Source: Nocardia acidivorans NBRC 108247
Lineage (GTDB): Bacteria; Actinomycetota; Actinomycetes; Mycobacteriales; Mycobacteriaceae
DNA length: 64,000 bases
Reading direction: 5' to 3'
NCBI RefSeq assembly: GCF_001625085.1
Contig: NZ_BDAW01000014.1
Location: forward strand, 124,001-188,000
Part shown: positions 25,374-34,178 of the stretch, piece after piece
How the letters are laid out: every line of letters begins with the position of its first letter
How positions within the stretch are numbered: position 1 is the first letter of the stretch
Notes under the pieces: model-generated
Database searches by the model: none
Seen by the model: only the letters and a program-made list of their open reading frames with translations
What the model was told of the DNA's origin: nothing
Program-made: the position numbers and the translations under genes

Positions 25374-26096
25374 TTACTTGCGGCCGAGGATTTGGTTCGC
25401 TCGGCCTTCCTTGACCGCCTTCACGCGCTCCGTCGGCGAAAGTGCCTGGTACTGCGCGTAAGTGAGCTGGCCGGAGTTCTCGCCCTTGCCAGAGCCGGTG
25501 TCAGCGCCGGAGCGCTTCGGGGGCTTGGGCGGCTCAGCCGCCGGGGCGAGGCGGAACTTGGGGCTCTTCTCGACGGCCTTGGCGATTTCCGCTGCCACCT
25601 GGGCGGCGAAGTCGTCGGCGCTGGCGTCGAGCTTGGAAACGGTCGCGGCGAAGGTCCGGGAGTCGAGCAGAGCATCTGCGTCGATCTCCTTGCCTGCGGC
25701 GCGGAAGACGGCCAGTTCGATGCGGGCCTCGTGAGCCTCGTCCACGGCCGACTTGAGCTGTGCAGTCAGCTTCTTCGGATCACTGGCGTCCTCGTCGGAG
25801 ACGAAGCCGAACAGCTTGCCAACCTGGTTCTTGAACTCAGTCAGGTCGGTTTCGGCCTTCTTGGCGCGGGTGCGGTAGCTGGCGGCATCGTTCCGCGCGG
25901 TCCGCAGCCGCGGATCGTCGGCCTTGCTGCCCTGCGGAGCACCGGCGGTACCTTCGCCGCCTTCGGGGGCATCGACACTGCCGGACTCCTGTTCCCCGCC
26001 CTGCGGGGCATCTGGAGTATCGGACGTGGTGTCGGGGTCGACGGCGTCGGCCTCGGGGGTCGACGGTGCGTCGGTGACGGTCGGGGCAGTGGACAT
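25374..26096 (-). CDS. Capsid scaffolding protein
   Basis: 240 residues. Residues 1-65 are disordered and rich in Pro, Asp, Gly and Glu; residues 65-180 form charged coiled coil (RTRAKKAETDLTEFKNQVGKLFG); the C terminus is Lys/Arg-rich (RVKAVKEGRANQILGRK), the usual capsid-binding end. ATG with CAGGAGGGTTCG upstream, 30 bases before the capsid gene. Directs capsid assembly and is lost on maturation. Confidence 0.88.
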   Translation of the reverse strand: MSTAPTVTDAPSTPEADAVDPDTTSDTPDAPQGGEQESGSVDAPEGGEGTAGAPQGSKADDPRLRTARNDAASYRTRAKKAETDLTEFKNQVGKLFGFVSDEDASDPKKLTAQLKSAVDEAHEARIELAVFRAAGKEIDADALLDSRTFAATVSKLDASADDFAAQVAAEIAKAVEKSPKFRLAPAAEPPKPPKRSGADTGSGKGENSGQLTYAQYQALSPTERVKAVKEGRANQILGRK

Positions 26097-26280
26097 GACG
26101 AACCCTCCTGGGGTGCTGTGTGATTGGTGCGTCCGCGCCCGGCGGGCACACGAAGGACGCCCGCTTGCTAGGGCGAGGCGTGGGTTTCGGAGATCAGATT
26201 CGCGAAAGTGTCACAGATAGGCTGATTGCCGAGTTCTGCTGTGCCATAATGTCGTTCGCTTTCATGATCAAAGGGGAGAC

Positions 26281-26709
26281 ATGTTCAATCGAGGCCGTGC
26301 GGCTGTCGTGATCGTCGTCTGCGGACTTGCGCTTGCGGGGTGCGGCGGAGACAAATCCGATGCCAAACAGACGAACGAGCCAGCCTGCAAGACCTTTCAG
26401 ACCCAGATGAACAAGTACCTCGCGCTCATGGCTGCAGGGAAGGGGACGATGACACTTCCGCAGTACAACCAGACACTGAAAGACGGCGTTGCGGACCTGG
26501 ACAAGATTTCGTTGACCGCCGCAGGCGACGTGAAGGATCGCATCTCGGCTGTAGTCGGGCAGCTGCCTCCTGACGAGCCGCGATCGGTCACATATTCGGG
26601 CGCGACAGGAAGAGCATTCAACAACGGCCTGCAGCGCGTTGAAACTGCTTGCGAGGCAGACGGGTTCAAGATCGCTGTGGACAGGTTGAAGTACAACCCC
26701 ATCGGATAA
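26281..26709 (+). CDS. Lipoprotein, inserted against the structural operon
   Basis: 142 residues. Signal peptide residues 1-21 with lipobox LAGC (Cys21), then GGDKSDAK, so the mature protein is lipid-anchored outside the membrane. The remainder is helical with two Cys (about 36 and 125) that could pair. AAAGGGGAG Shine-Dalgarno. It is the only rightward gene among the structural genes, sitting between scaffold and minor head genes, the classic location of a moron expressed from the lysogen. Superinfection exclusion or host-surface change is possible; no family recognised. Confidence 0.85.
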   Translation: MFNRGRAAVVIVVCGLALAGCGGDKSDAKQTNEPACKTFQTQMNKYLALMAAGKGTMTLPQYNQTLKDGVADLDKISLTAAGDVKDRISAVVGQLPPDEPRSVTYSGATGRAFNNGLQRVETACEADGFKIAVDRLKYNPIG

Positions 26710-26721
26710 TCGCAAGCGCCG

Positions 26722-26892
26722 TCACTTGGTGTCATCGTCAAGTGCGTATTTCAGGCGACCGCGCAGCCACATGCGGGCTAGCAGTGCTCGGGCGCTCCCC
26801 TCCGGCGCAGGCGCGTACGGATTGACGGCGTCAACCTGACTAGCAGCGGCAAGGCCCTCGTGATAGGAGTGGTAGAGATCGCTTCCGCTCAT
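26722..26892 (-). CDS. Small structural-operon protein, 56 residues
   Basis: ATG at 26892 overlaps the stop of the minor head gene (ATGA); stop at 26722-26724, 12 bases from the stop of the convergent lipoprotein gene. Starts MSGSDLYHSYHEG and ends in a basic helix and DDDTK. Short linker proteins at this place are common between minor head and scaffold genes, but the function is unknown. Confidence 0.7.
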   Translation of the reverse strand: MSGSDLYHSYHEGLAAASQVDAVNPYAPAPEGSARALLARMWLRGRLKYALDDDTK

Positions 26893-28673
26893 CGCAGGAA
26901 ATCCTTTCTCGCGCTTCGTATTCGGTCTGCCTCCTGTGGATCGAGCAGGTCCGCCCTGAACTCATCGAGCGTCGGGCGTCCGTGCTGGTCCCAGAATGCG
27001 CGCAGTTCTTCGGATGCGTACTTCTCGGCTGCCTTGGCGTTACCGAACCACAGGGAGCGCGGATCTATCCCGGCCGCCTGCCCTGCCTTACTGAGCATGT
27101 AGCCGTTCGTGGCCTCTTCAGCTCGTAGCCACTGCCCGTAGGCGTGATCCTTGTACGCGTGCCGCGACAGGTCTTTGAACGACTTGCCCTCGTACCCCTG
27201 CCCGCGCAGCATTGAGATCGCCGCTTGCGAGCGTTGGGTTTTCACCGAAATGCCATACGCCTTCTCGACCGCAGATTCGTGGTCCCAGCCTTCGGCTATG
27301 AGCTCGTCGTACTCGCGCTCATAGCCTGCCCACCGCTCGGCCCGCTTGGCAGCGAGCTTGCGGCGATGCTGATCCTCGACCTCGATACGGTCGAGCAGAT
27401 CCATATCGAGACCGTTGACTGCCTTCTCAGCGAGATCAGCGAGTTGTGTGTCGTCCAAGTGCTCCAGCTCGCGCCTGCGCCGCGGCAACTTGGATTCCAC
27501 CATCTCCGTTTTGGCCGGTAGCTCTGGCGGATTCGGATTGCGAGTGAGCGTGTTCAGGCTGTGGGCGTTGCCAGCGTTGCCGTCGCGCAGCTGCTCGCGA
27601 TGGTTGCGACGTGGAACGCCTGTCCGGCCGACGTGATCGCGGATCGCGGCCTGGCGGGCGCGAACCTTCGTGGTAGCGGACTCCTTGGCTTCCGGCGTGA
27701 TCGCGGCCGCCTGCTGCCGTTTCGCCTCGCGCACAGCCCGTTCCAGGCGGCGGAGCTTCTGCTCATCTGCGTAGCCCTGTTCGTCGTACGGTTCGACCTT
27801 CGGGCGAGGGGCGCCAGGAACCCACAACGTGTGGGTGTGCTTGCAGTTCGGGTGGTGGAGCCCGCTGGCCTGGGCCTCACGCATGGATGCGACGACCGTT
27901 TCAGTGACGGGTGCGCCGGTCAGCGGTGACGTCGCTTCGACCTTGCCGTTCGGGGTGTCGCCGGTCAGGGAGACGATGCGGCCCTCGAACTTCCGGCATT
28001 GGGGCGCGGGTCGCGGATGGCTGGAGATGACGACCAGGTCGTAGCCTCGCTGCAACAGCCGGTCGGTGTGGCCCTGTTTCAGCGCGCGTAGAGCGGCTGT
28101 GCGGACGGCCATTTCGGCGTACGTGTCGATACGCCAGTTGCGTCCGGCCTTGTCTCGGAAGCTGGTGATTCCGCGTGCGGCGAAGTGATCCAGGGCGGCC
28201 TGAGTTGCGTCGCGGCGGGTGGCGACGCCTGTTACGACGCGGCCGGATACGTCCGCGACAACCTGCCGGTAGGCGTCCACGGTCGATCGCAGGATCTGCG
28301 AATGCGTCGATACGACAGCCGCGGTCGCTTCCGCTGCGAGAGCCGAAACAGCCTCCTGGGAAACGATTGGTGCAGGCGTACTCGATGGCGGTCCTGGAAC
28401 GTCGGAGTCGGCGGCAGCGACGCCAGTCGCGTGCGCGGCCAGTAGCGCGGCCTCGATCTGTTGGGCGACGAGTGGATCCAGTGACAGCAGGAACCCCCGG
28501 GCCTCCGTCGACAGGCGTGCAATTTCGGCGAGCTGCACGCTTACCCACTGCGGGGAGTCGATGCCCTTCTCAATCGCCTTGGCGACGCGGGCGAGTAGCT
28601 GTACCTCGGCGTCCGCGTAGATCTGGGCGACACCGTCTTGCAGACCAGCAACGTCGGCGGGCTCGAATGCCAT
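26889..28673 (-). CDS. MuF-like minor head protein
   Basis: 594 residues. N-terminal 320 residues match phage minor capsid (MuF-like) proteins: long helices, then TYAEMAVRTAALRALKQGHTDRL, a Cys/His segment (PAPQCRKFEGR ... SGLHHPNCKHTHTLWVPG) typical of the family. Residues 370-594 form a separate charged C-terminal domain with repeated helices, the region that in related phages varies and can carry a toxin or cargo activity; I recognise none here. Packaged next to the portal in the virion. Confidence 0.85.
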   Translation of the reverse strand: MAFEPADVAGLQDGVAQIYADAEVQLLARVAKAIEKGIDSPQWVSVQLAEIARLSTEARGFLLSLDPLVAQQIEAALLAAHATGVAAADSDVPGPPSSTPAPIVSQEAVSALAAEATAAVVSTHSQILRSTVDAYRQVVADVSGRVVTGVATRRDATQAALDHFAARGITSFRDKAGRNWRIDTYAEMAVRTAALRALKQGHTDRLLQRGYDLVVISSHPRPAPQCRKFEGRIVSLTGDTPNGKVEATSPLTGAPVTETVVASMREAQASGLHHPNCKHTHTLWVPGAPRPKVEPYDEQGYADEQKLRRLERAVREAKRQQAAAITPEAKESATTKVRARQAAIRDHVGRTGVPRRNHREQLRDGNAGNAHSLNTLTRNPNPPELPAKTEMVESKLPRRRRELEHLDDTQLADLAEKAVNGLDMDLLDRIEVEDQHRRKLAAKRAERWAGYEREYDELIAEGWDHESAVEKAYGISVKTQRSQAAISMLRGQGYEGKSFKDLSRHAYKDHAYGQWLRAEEATNGYMLSKAGQAAGIDPRSLWFGNAKAAEKYASEELRAFWDQHGRPTLDEFRADLLDPQEADRIRSARKDFLR

Positions 28674-28691
28674 GCGCGAGCCCGCCTTCCG

Positions 28692-30374
28692 TTATGCAGC
28701 GAACGACAGCTCGTCGCCGTCGTCCTCCTTGTCGTCCAATTCGGGGTCCGCCTCGTCGGCGTCCTCGTCTTCGGCGGGGTCTTCCTCGACCGGATCGGTT
28801 TCAGGGAAGGGCTGATCCGCGCCGAGTGCCAGCGGGTCGGCGACCGTGCCTTCATCGAGAATCCGTGCAACCTCATCGGCGACCTGTTGGTCGTCGTAGT
28901 CCGGATTCAGATAGCGGACCTTCCATTCGGTCGACGCCGCCTTCGCGGATTCGATCGCTTGGAGGGTCTGGCCCATCGACAGCAGCGACTGCCGGGCGGC
29001 GGGAGGCCAGCGCACCTCAAGTTCCTGGCCGAGCATCGCGCCCGTGTCGAACACGGCGGCATCCACTTCGATCAGCGTCCGGGCAGCTTGTGCGAGTACG
29101 GCTTTCCAGATGCCGGAGCGGGTCTTGAACGTCGCGGTGCTGGCGTCCTTCTTGGCATCGACTTCCGTTGCCGTCATGGCCGCGCCTGAGTCATCCGCGA
29201 GTCCGAACGTGTACGGGGAGAACCCGACTCGTCGCAGGATCGCGCGCAGGAATCCTTCGCCGGTACGGAGATGGTCGTCGACTCGGATCGCAAACTGGTG
29301 CGCCTCGATGACCGGGTTGCCGTTAGGGACGCCGCCGACCCGCTCGTACACCTCTTGCTCGACGTTGAACGTCGTGCCCTTGCCCGGCCCCTTCACCTCT
29401 AGCAGGTGCTCGGAGACCATCAGTCGGGCCTTGGCCAGGCGCACGTCGCGCGCCAGCGACGAATATGTCTCGTCAATCTGGTCCATCAGGCCGATCACAG
29501 CGGGGTCGCCGATATCCGAGCGGCCGAAGTGCTGGAGTGTGCCCTTGCCGCGAAAGACGGGGTTGGGCAGTGCGTTCGGGAAGTAGAAGGCGGTCAGGCC
29601 GGCAGATCCGGTGTCGACGTAGCCCTCTTCGTTGACCGGGATTCCCTTGGTCTCAGGGTGGGCCGACAGGTCGATTTCGCGACCGAGGGTGATCGCGGTG
29701 CCCTCATACAGACCGTGATAGATGCGGCCGTAGACCTGCGTTTCGGTGCCGTCCGAGTGGTATTCGACGTAGCCGGGTTCGTGGCGTTCCAGGTGCCGGA
29801 GGACGCGGTCCTCGGATTCGTTCTGGTCCACTACTTCCCAGATGGTCGCGGCGGACAGCTCGCCGTAAATGAATTCGGGCACTACTTGGTCGGCGTCCAC
29901 GAAGTCCAGCCACGCGTGGTCCTTGACGGTCGAATTCCAGACGATCCGCGCGTACACGCCGCCGAGCGCCGAACCTGACTCCGCGCCGCGCAGCATCGCC
30001 GAATGCATTTGCGGCGAGTTCAGGATCTTGTCGATCCGCTCTCGTGCCTCGTCGTTGGCGTCTTCGTCATCCTTGGCAGCGCGGAAGGTGACCGGGTCCG
30101 GAAGCAGGAGCGATGCTGCGGTCTGCACGAGGTCGGCAGCGATCGGGATGTGGATCTGCCGGATCTGGTTCGACACATCGGGTTTGGTGCCCCAGAACAG
30201 GCGTTTGATTCGATCTCGCAGCGTGCCGCCGAGCCCGGACCGAGCCGGTTCCCCGTGGCTGGCGGACAGCTTTTCGGCGTCGCCTTCCCACCACACCTGA
30301 CAGGTGGCGAACATCTGGAACGCGGGGGCGAGGTGGCGGGGCGGCCACGGCTGGTTGGCATTAGGCAACGGCAT
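28692..30374 (-). CDS. Portal protein (SPP1 gp6-like)
   Basis: 560 residues from the ATG with AAGGAGG upstream; a longer frame overlaps the terminase gene and is rejected. Features: WGTKPDVSNQIRQIHIPIAADLVQ, a helical stem, and ALVGVYARI-like GGVYARIVW. The C terminus is extremely acidic (EEDPAEDEDADEADPELDDK), common in SPP1-type portals. Dodecameric ring at the capsid vertex through which DNA is packaged. Confidence 0.92.
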   Translation of the reverse strand: MPLPNANQPWPPRHLAPAFQMFATCQVWWEGDAEKLSASHGEPARSGLGGTLRDRIKRLFWGTKPDVSNQIRQIHIPIAADLVQTAASLLLPDPVTFRAAKDDEDANDEARERIDKILNSPQMHSAMLRGAESGSALGGVYARIVWNSTVKDHAWLDFVDADQVVPEFIYGELSAATIWEVVDQNESEDRVLRHLERHEPGYVEYHSDGTETQVYGRIYHGLYEGTAITLGREIDLSAHPETKGIPVNEEGYVDTGSAGLTAFYFPNALPNPVFRGKGTLQHFGRSDIGDPAVIGLMDQIDETYSSLARDVRLAKARLMVSEHLLEVKGPGKGTTFNVEQEVYERVGGVPNGNPVIEAHQFAIRVDDHLRTGEGFLRAILRRVGFSPYTFGLADDSGAAMTATEVDAKKDASTATFKTRSGIWKAVLAQAARTLIEVDAAVFDTGAMLGQELEVRWPPAARQSLLSMGQTLQAIESAKAASTEWKVRYLNPDYDDQQVADEVARILDEGTVADPLALGADQPFPETDPVEEDPAEDEDADEADPELDDKEDDGDELSFAA

Positions 30375-30376
30375 GT

Positions 30377-31684
30377 CTACGCTGCCTCCTTGGCTGCGGG
30401 AATCGGGGTGGCCAGGTGGGAGAACCAGGCGAATTGCGACGATGCGACCGCGTAGCGCAGGGCATCGCAGAAGTGGTCGTCGAGCTTGACCGGCTTGTCG
30501 AGGCCCTTGTCTGATTGCTTGGAATCCCAGACGTAGCCGTGGATTTCGGTCAGCAGTCGTTCGCAGCGGTCGGAGATGAACAGCTGGCCGGTGGAGAACA
30601 AGGCGGAGACGGTGCGGATGCCGTCCAATACCTCGTTGGTGGCGTCTGCGACGCGGGCGGTGTCGTCGCGGTAGAGCTGGAGTTTGAAGCTCGCCGCGGC
30701 TGGGTCGACGAACACCCACTCCGGTTCGTGCTTGGTGTCTCGCAGCCATTCCGCGAGCGCCGCAGACAGTTCGGCGTCGGTGCCGCGAGGCGGGGCCCAT
30801 TCGTCGATGGCGTACAGCAGGCCGTCCACGCCGATCCCCATCAGGATTCCGGCGGTCGGGTTAGTCGTGCCGTAGTCGATCCCCAGCGCCAGAACGCGCG
30901 CCATCGTCGGCAGTTCCTTGTAGGGCAGCTTGTGCTTTGCCTCGTCGAACTTGTCATAGACCGCGCCGTCGGCGACGACCCACTTGCCCAGGACAAAGCG
31001 CAGATACCAGACGCCGCTGTAGCTGGACTTCAGCGCCGCAACGAAGTCCGGGTCGAGATTCGGGTTGTCATCCAGGATGAATGTGAACCGGTGGAGATCC
31101 AGCGGCCGGTCCGGGTCGCCGGGCTGGAGCCTGGCGTAGTCGTCGCGGCGGTCGAGAATGGTGCCGTCGTCCTGAATCCAGAGCTTTGCGCGGTCAAGCC
31201 ACTGTGTCTTGAACCAGTGGCGTGGTGACTCCGGGTTGCCGGTCGCGAACATCTGCGCACCGGGCACCGAGAGCCGGGAGAACAGCATGTTCCAGTACGA
31301 CTCGGGCAGCGTCGGTGCCTCGTCGACGTAGGCTCCCGCCAGGGTGAGGCCCTGGATTTTCGTCCTGGCCGCTTCATTGTTCGCTCCGACGAGAATGACT
31401 GTGCGACCGCAGATATTGACGGTGCCGTTGCCTCGGTTGATCGAAACGCGACCCGGCCCGAGCATGTCCTGAATCGGGAGAACGAGGTTGTTGATGATCG
31501 TGCGCTCGGTCCGCCCGGTCATGAGCAGCGCGCCGGGTGGCCCCTGGCGGCAATAGCGGATCCAGTCGATCAGCGAGCAGATCGTTTTGGACGAACGGAC
31601 ACTTCCCTCGTAGATGTTCTGGCGCGCGGTCGAGTTCTGGACTGCGAGCAGCTGCTTGCCGACGAGCGGCCGGATTGTGGTCAC
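30377..31684 (-). CDS. Terminase large subunit
   Basis: 435 residues, PBSX/SPP1-type. ATPase Walker A GSVRSSKT at 27-34, Walker B AYVDEA near 118, then the RNase H-like nuclease beginning LGIDYGTTNP near 273 with further acids at VFVDPAA and LDDHFCDALRYA. GTG start overlaps the small-subunit stop (GTGA). Powers DNA packaging and cuts concatemers; type suggests headful or cos cutting, which cannot be decided here. Confidence 0.93.
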   Translation of the reverse strand: MTTIRPLVGKQLLAVQNSTARQNIYEGSVRSSKTICSLIDWIRYCRQGPPGALLMTGRTERTIINNLVLPIQDMLGPGRVSINRGNGTVNICGRTVILVGANNEAARTKIQGLTLAGAYVDEAPTLPESYWNMLFSRLSVPGAQMFATGNPESPRHWFKTQWLDRAKLWIQDDGTILDRRDDYARLQPGDPDRPLDLHRFTFILDDNPNLDPDFVAALKSSYSGVWYLRFVLGKWVVADGAVYDKFDEAKHKLPYKELPTMARVLALGIDYGTTNPTAGILMGIGVDGLLYAIDEWAPPRGTDAELSAALAEWLRDTKHEPEWVFVDPAAASFKLQLYRDDTARVADATNEVLDGIRTVSALFSTGQLFISDRCERLLTEIHGYVWDSKQSDKGLDKPVKLDDHFCDALRYAVASSQFAWFSHLATPIPAAKEAA

Positions 31685-32121
31685 GCCGCCTGCCCAAGTT
31701 CGTCGATGTCGCTGGCGCCGCTGGAAAGCATCGCGTCCAGCCAGGCGTCCACGGCGGGTAGGTCTTTGCCGTCTTGGGCCATCTTCAGCGCAGCCAGCTG
31801 GTCGAGGCCGGTGTACTTCGTGCGCCGCTCCATGATCTTCAGGGCGCGGTCAATGGACTGGAGGTCACCGCGTGATGCTTTCTTCCAGATGCCGAGCAGC
31901 ATCGCGTCCAGCCGGGACAGCTCCAGAGCGAGAAGGGACTCCGCGGGCTCTCGCGTGAGTTCCTTCATCGCTTCATCGACGTAGGCGTGCGCAGTCGAGG
32001 TCGAGATGTCGAGCGCTTGGGCGATCTGCCGGTAGTTCGCGCCGGTCTCCCGGAGCTGGAGGGCTTGCGCCATGCGTTTGCGTTTGTCGATGGATACGGG
32101 GCTGGTTCGATCTCTGGGCAC
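31681..32121 (-). CDS. Terminase small subunit
   Basis: 146 residues from the GTG at 32121 with GAGGAGG upstream. Residues 15-60 contain a helix-turn-helix (RETGANYRQIAQALDISTSTAHAYV) for packaging-site recognition; the rest is a helical oligomerisation region. Longer upstream frames cross the noncoding region and lack Shine-Dalgarno support. Directly coupled to the large subunit. Confidence 0.85.
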   Translation of the reverse strand: MPRDRTSPVSIDKRKRMAQALQLRETGANYRQIAQALDISTSTAHAYVDEAMKELTREPAESLLALELSRLDAMLLGIWKKASRGDLQSIDRALKIMERRTKYTGLDQLAALKMAQDGKDLPAVDAWLDAMLSSGASDIDELGQAA

Positions 32122-32487
32122 CTGAGTGCCTCCTCGCGGTGCGCCGGGCGCACCTGGCGGCCGGGGAGGGCGGCCGGGCCGTCTGGGCTGACCGTCCTCG
32201 CCCCTCCTCGGAGGCCGGACCTCATCCGCCAATGTGCGCTGTGGTGTGCGCGGGGGCGGCCTTGCCGGGGAGGGGCGAGGAAAGCGAGACGCCCCCGCTA
32301 CGACCAGCACGCGGCTGGGAGTGGGGGCGTCTGCTGAGGATGCGCGGCACAAGATCGCCGAACGTTCACCCTCGGGATTTCGGAGGCGGTGCAGGGAGTT
32401 TTGCACGCGACGCCGACGGCTGGAGCCTACCGGCGGTGATGCGACACTGCGGATTTGGAGTCAGGCACGAAGCGCGTTCCGGGGCGC
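32122..32487. other. Noncoding region upstream of terS; candidate packaging site
   Basis: 366 bases without a gene. It holds a short palindrome GGTGCGC-cgg-GCGCACC (32138-32154) next to the terS leader, long C/G-rich tracts, and a stem-loop at 32287-32332 that could end the Nudix operon. The phage packaging site normally lies just upstream of terS, so cos or pac is expected here, but I cannot identify an overhang. Confidence 0.45.
32287..32332 (-). terminator. Stem-loop, candidate terminator of cargo operon
   Basis: Perfect 10-bp stem AGACGCCCCC/GGGGGCGTCT with a 26-base loop, about 150 bases after the Nudix stop on the minus strand, followed by CGCTTT. Confidence 0.45.
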
Positions 32488-32928
32488 TTACTGGGCGGTG
32501 TTCCACCCGATCGCGGCGAACCGCTCACCTCGCCGAGCAAGGTCGATGCCGACGCGTGTGCTTGTCATCGTGGCGGACGGCAGTTCGTCGACCGGAAACC
32601 ATTGCAATTCCGAACATACGTGGGGCTCTTTGTTGCTGGGTTCGCCGTCCCAGGCGTGTGCTTGGAAGGTGAACACGATACGAGAGACGCCGTACTGCCA
32701 CGCGTTCATGTGCAGTACGGCGGCCATCTCGACCTCGGAGGAGCGCAACTGAATGCCGATCTCCTCCCTGGTTTCTCGGAGGGCGGCAGTGACGGCGTCC
32801 TCGCCGTGTTCGAGGGAACCTCCTGGTGCGCACCATTGCCTTTCGGCAGCACTGTTCTGGCGCTTAGCGAGTAACACGTGGTCGTCGCGGAGAAACAGAA
32901 CTTGCACGCACACCGGGAAGTCCGCCAT
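32488..32928 (-). CDS. Nudix hydrolase
   Basis: 146 residues. Complete Nudix box from Gly37 to Gly58 (GX5EX7REX2EEXG), so metal-dependent hydrolysis of a nucleoside diphosphate linked to some group is expected. Length and architecture are those of small MutT-like enzymes; substrate unknown. Starts immediately after the stop of the P-loop ATPase gene (TAG then ATG), the last of five tightly packed leftward genes, so its substrate is probably linked to that pathway rather than to general nucleotide sanitation. Confidence 0.9.
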   Translation of the reverse strand: MADFPVCVQVLFLRDDHVLLAKRQNSAAERQWCAPGGSLEHGEDAVTAALRETREEIGIQLRSSEVEMAAVLHMNAWQYGVSRIVFTFQAHAWDGEPSNKEPHVCSELQWFPVDELPSATMTSTRVGIDLARRGERFAAIGWNTAQ

Positions 32929-33555
32929 CTATTGCCTTCCAGTCCTGGGTTGTTTGATTCGGTTGTCGATGAAGGTCAGAGCGTTGTAGAACGCATGGTC
33001 TCGGGTCTCGCTCGTGACCAGTGTGTGCTCAACGTTGAGCCGCCCAAGCACCTTTTCGATATGAGCGTCGGCCAGCGCGCGAAACGTCAGATCCTTGTCG
33101 CGGGGTTTGTTATCTCCCAACGGAAGTTGCGGATTCAGCACTGTCCGCAGCATGAGATCGTAGTGGCAACTGTGCGCGGAGACGAGCTGTTCCAGGGGTG
33201 CGATCTTGTCCGGATCAGGCAGGACACCACGGTATTCCAGCGCGGCTTCGTAGTAGCCGAGCGCGTCGGGTACGCCCCGGTCGATGAGTACGACGTCGGC
33301 ATTCGACCACGCCTCGATCTCGTTGCTGATCCCGCGTGTGATGATCCACAGGGTCGATGCCCAGGTGTGGCGGGACAGGATCGGCAACCCGATCCGCATC
33401 GCCTCTTCGCCGAGATCGGCGACGGTCGCTACCTGGATTCGCCTGCGCCGCAACTCAGCTGCCAGCTTCCCGAGGAATGTGGATTTGCCCGAGGAATGGG
33501 TGCCCATGACCGCGACCGTGATCGGCCGGTTGACCTCAGTTACGTCGCTCACCAC
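32929..33555 (-). CDS. P-loop ATPase/kinase of the AAA_28 type
   Basis: 208 residues. Walker A GTHSSGKST at residues 18-26, then a Lid-like basic helix (ELRRRRIQVATV) and VVLIDRGVPDALGYYEAAL, where the Asp of Walker B is followed by an RGxPDA segment as in NadR/AAA_28 small-molecule kinases. It therefore looks like a nucleotide or nucleoside kinase rather than a remodelling AAA+ protein. GTG start; the second GTG (33552) would overlap the upstream stop. Part of the radical SAM operon. Confidence 0.85.
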   Translation of the reverse strand: MVSDVTEVNRPITVAVMGTHSSGKSTFLGKLAAELRRRRIQVATVADLGEEAMRIGLPILSRHTWASTLWIITRGISNEIEAWSNADVVLIDRGVPDALGYYEAALEYRGVLPDPDKIAPLEQLVSAHSCHYDLMLRTVLNPQLPLGDNKPRDKDLTFRALADAHIEKVLGRLNVEHTLVTSETRDHAFYNALTFIDNRIKQPRTGRQ

Positions 33556-34178
33556 AGGCCGCCTTCGGAGTCAGGCGGTCTCACGAACTCGGGCAGGCCG
33601 CCGGCCTGAACGACTCCGTCCCAGTCGAGTTCGCTGTCCCGCACGAGGCGGCACAGCAGCTGCCATGCCGCCCAGGCGTCGTATCCGGCGCGGTGGTGCC
33701 CCTGATCGGCCAGGGCGGATGTGTCCAGCTCTGCGTGCTCTATGAGCTTCTCCAGCCCGTAGCCCTTGAGGCCGGGCCACAGGGCTTTGGAAAGACGCAG
33801 GGTGTCGAGCACCATGAGCGGCTTCCAATCGGGCAATTGTCGTGACAGCACCTTCTGTTCGACATTCGCGTTGTGCGCCACCAGGACTCGGCCGAACATC
33901 AGGCGGCTGATCTTCGGGGCTACGTCCTCCCATTCCGGGCAGTCGGCGACGTCCCGATTGCTGATCCCGTGCACCTTGCGAGTGACGATCGGTGTAATCG
34001 GGTTCTTCGGCCGGACGAGCCATGTCCGGATGTCGTCGGGAGAGACGGCGGTACCGGCGACCGGAATGACAGCGATCTCGATGATCTCCGGCGGTACCTG
34101 GCCGTTGCCTTCGACGTCGACGACAGCGATATCGTGACCGCGCAGCGCGGCGGGGATCTCTGTGTATGGGGAAGTCAC
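33549..34178 (-). CDS. DEDDh 3'-5' exonuclease
   Basis: 209 residues from the GTG that overlaps the radical SAM stop. Motif I VVDVEGNG (Asp21, Glu23), motif II HNANVEQKVL near 100, and motif III HRAGYDAWAAW near 155 with the catalytic His and Asp give a DnaQ/RNase T-like exonuclease. It could trim DNA or RNA ends. In this cassette its role is unclear; its placement between radical SAM and kinase genes is unusual for a replication proofreader. Confidence 0.88.
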   Translation of the reverse strand: MTSPYTEIPAALRGHDIAVVDVEGNGQVPPEIIEIAVIPVAGTAVSPDDIRTWLVRPKNPITPIVTRKVHGISNRDVADCPEWEDVAPKISRLMFGRVLVAHNANVEQKVLSRQLPDWKPLMVLDTLRLSKALWPGLKGYGLEKLIEHAELDTSALADQGHHRAGYDAWAAWQLLCRLVRDSELDWDGVVQAGGLPEFVRPPDSEGGLW

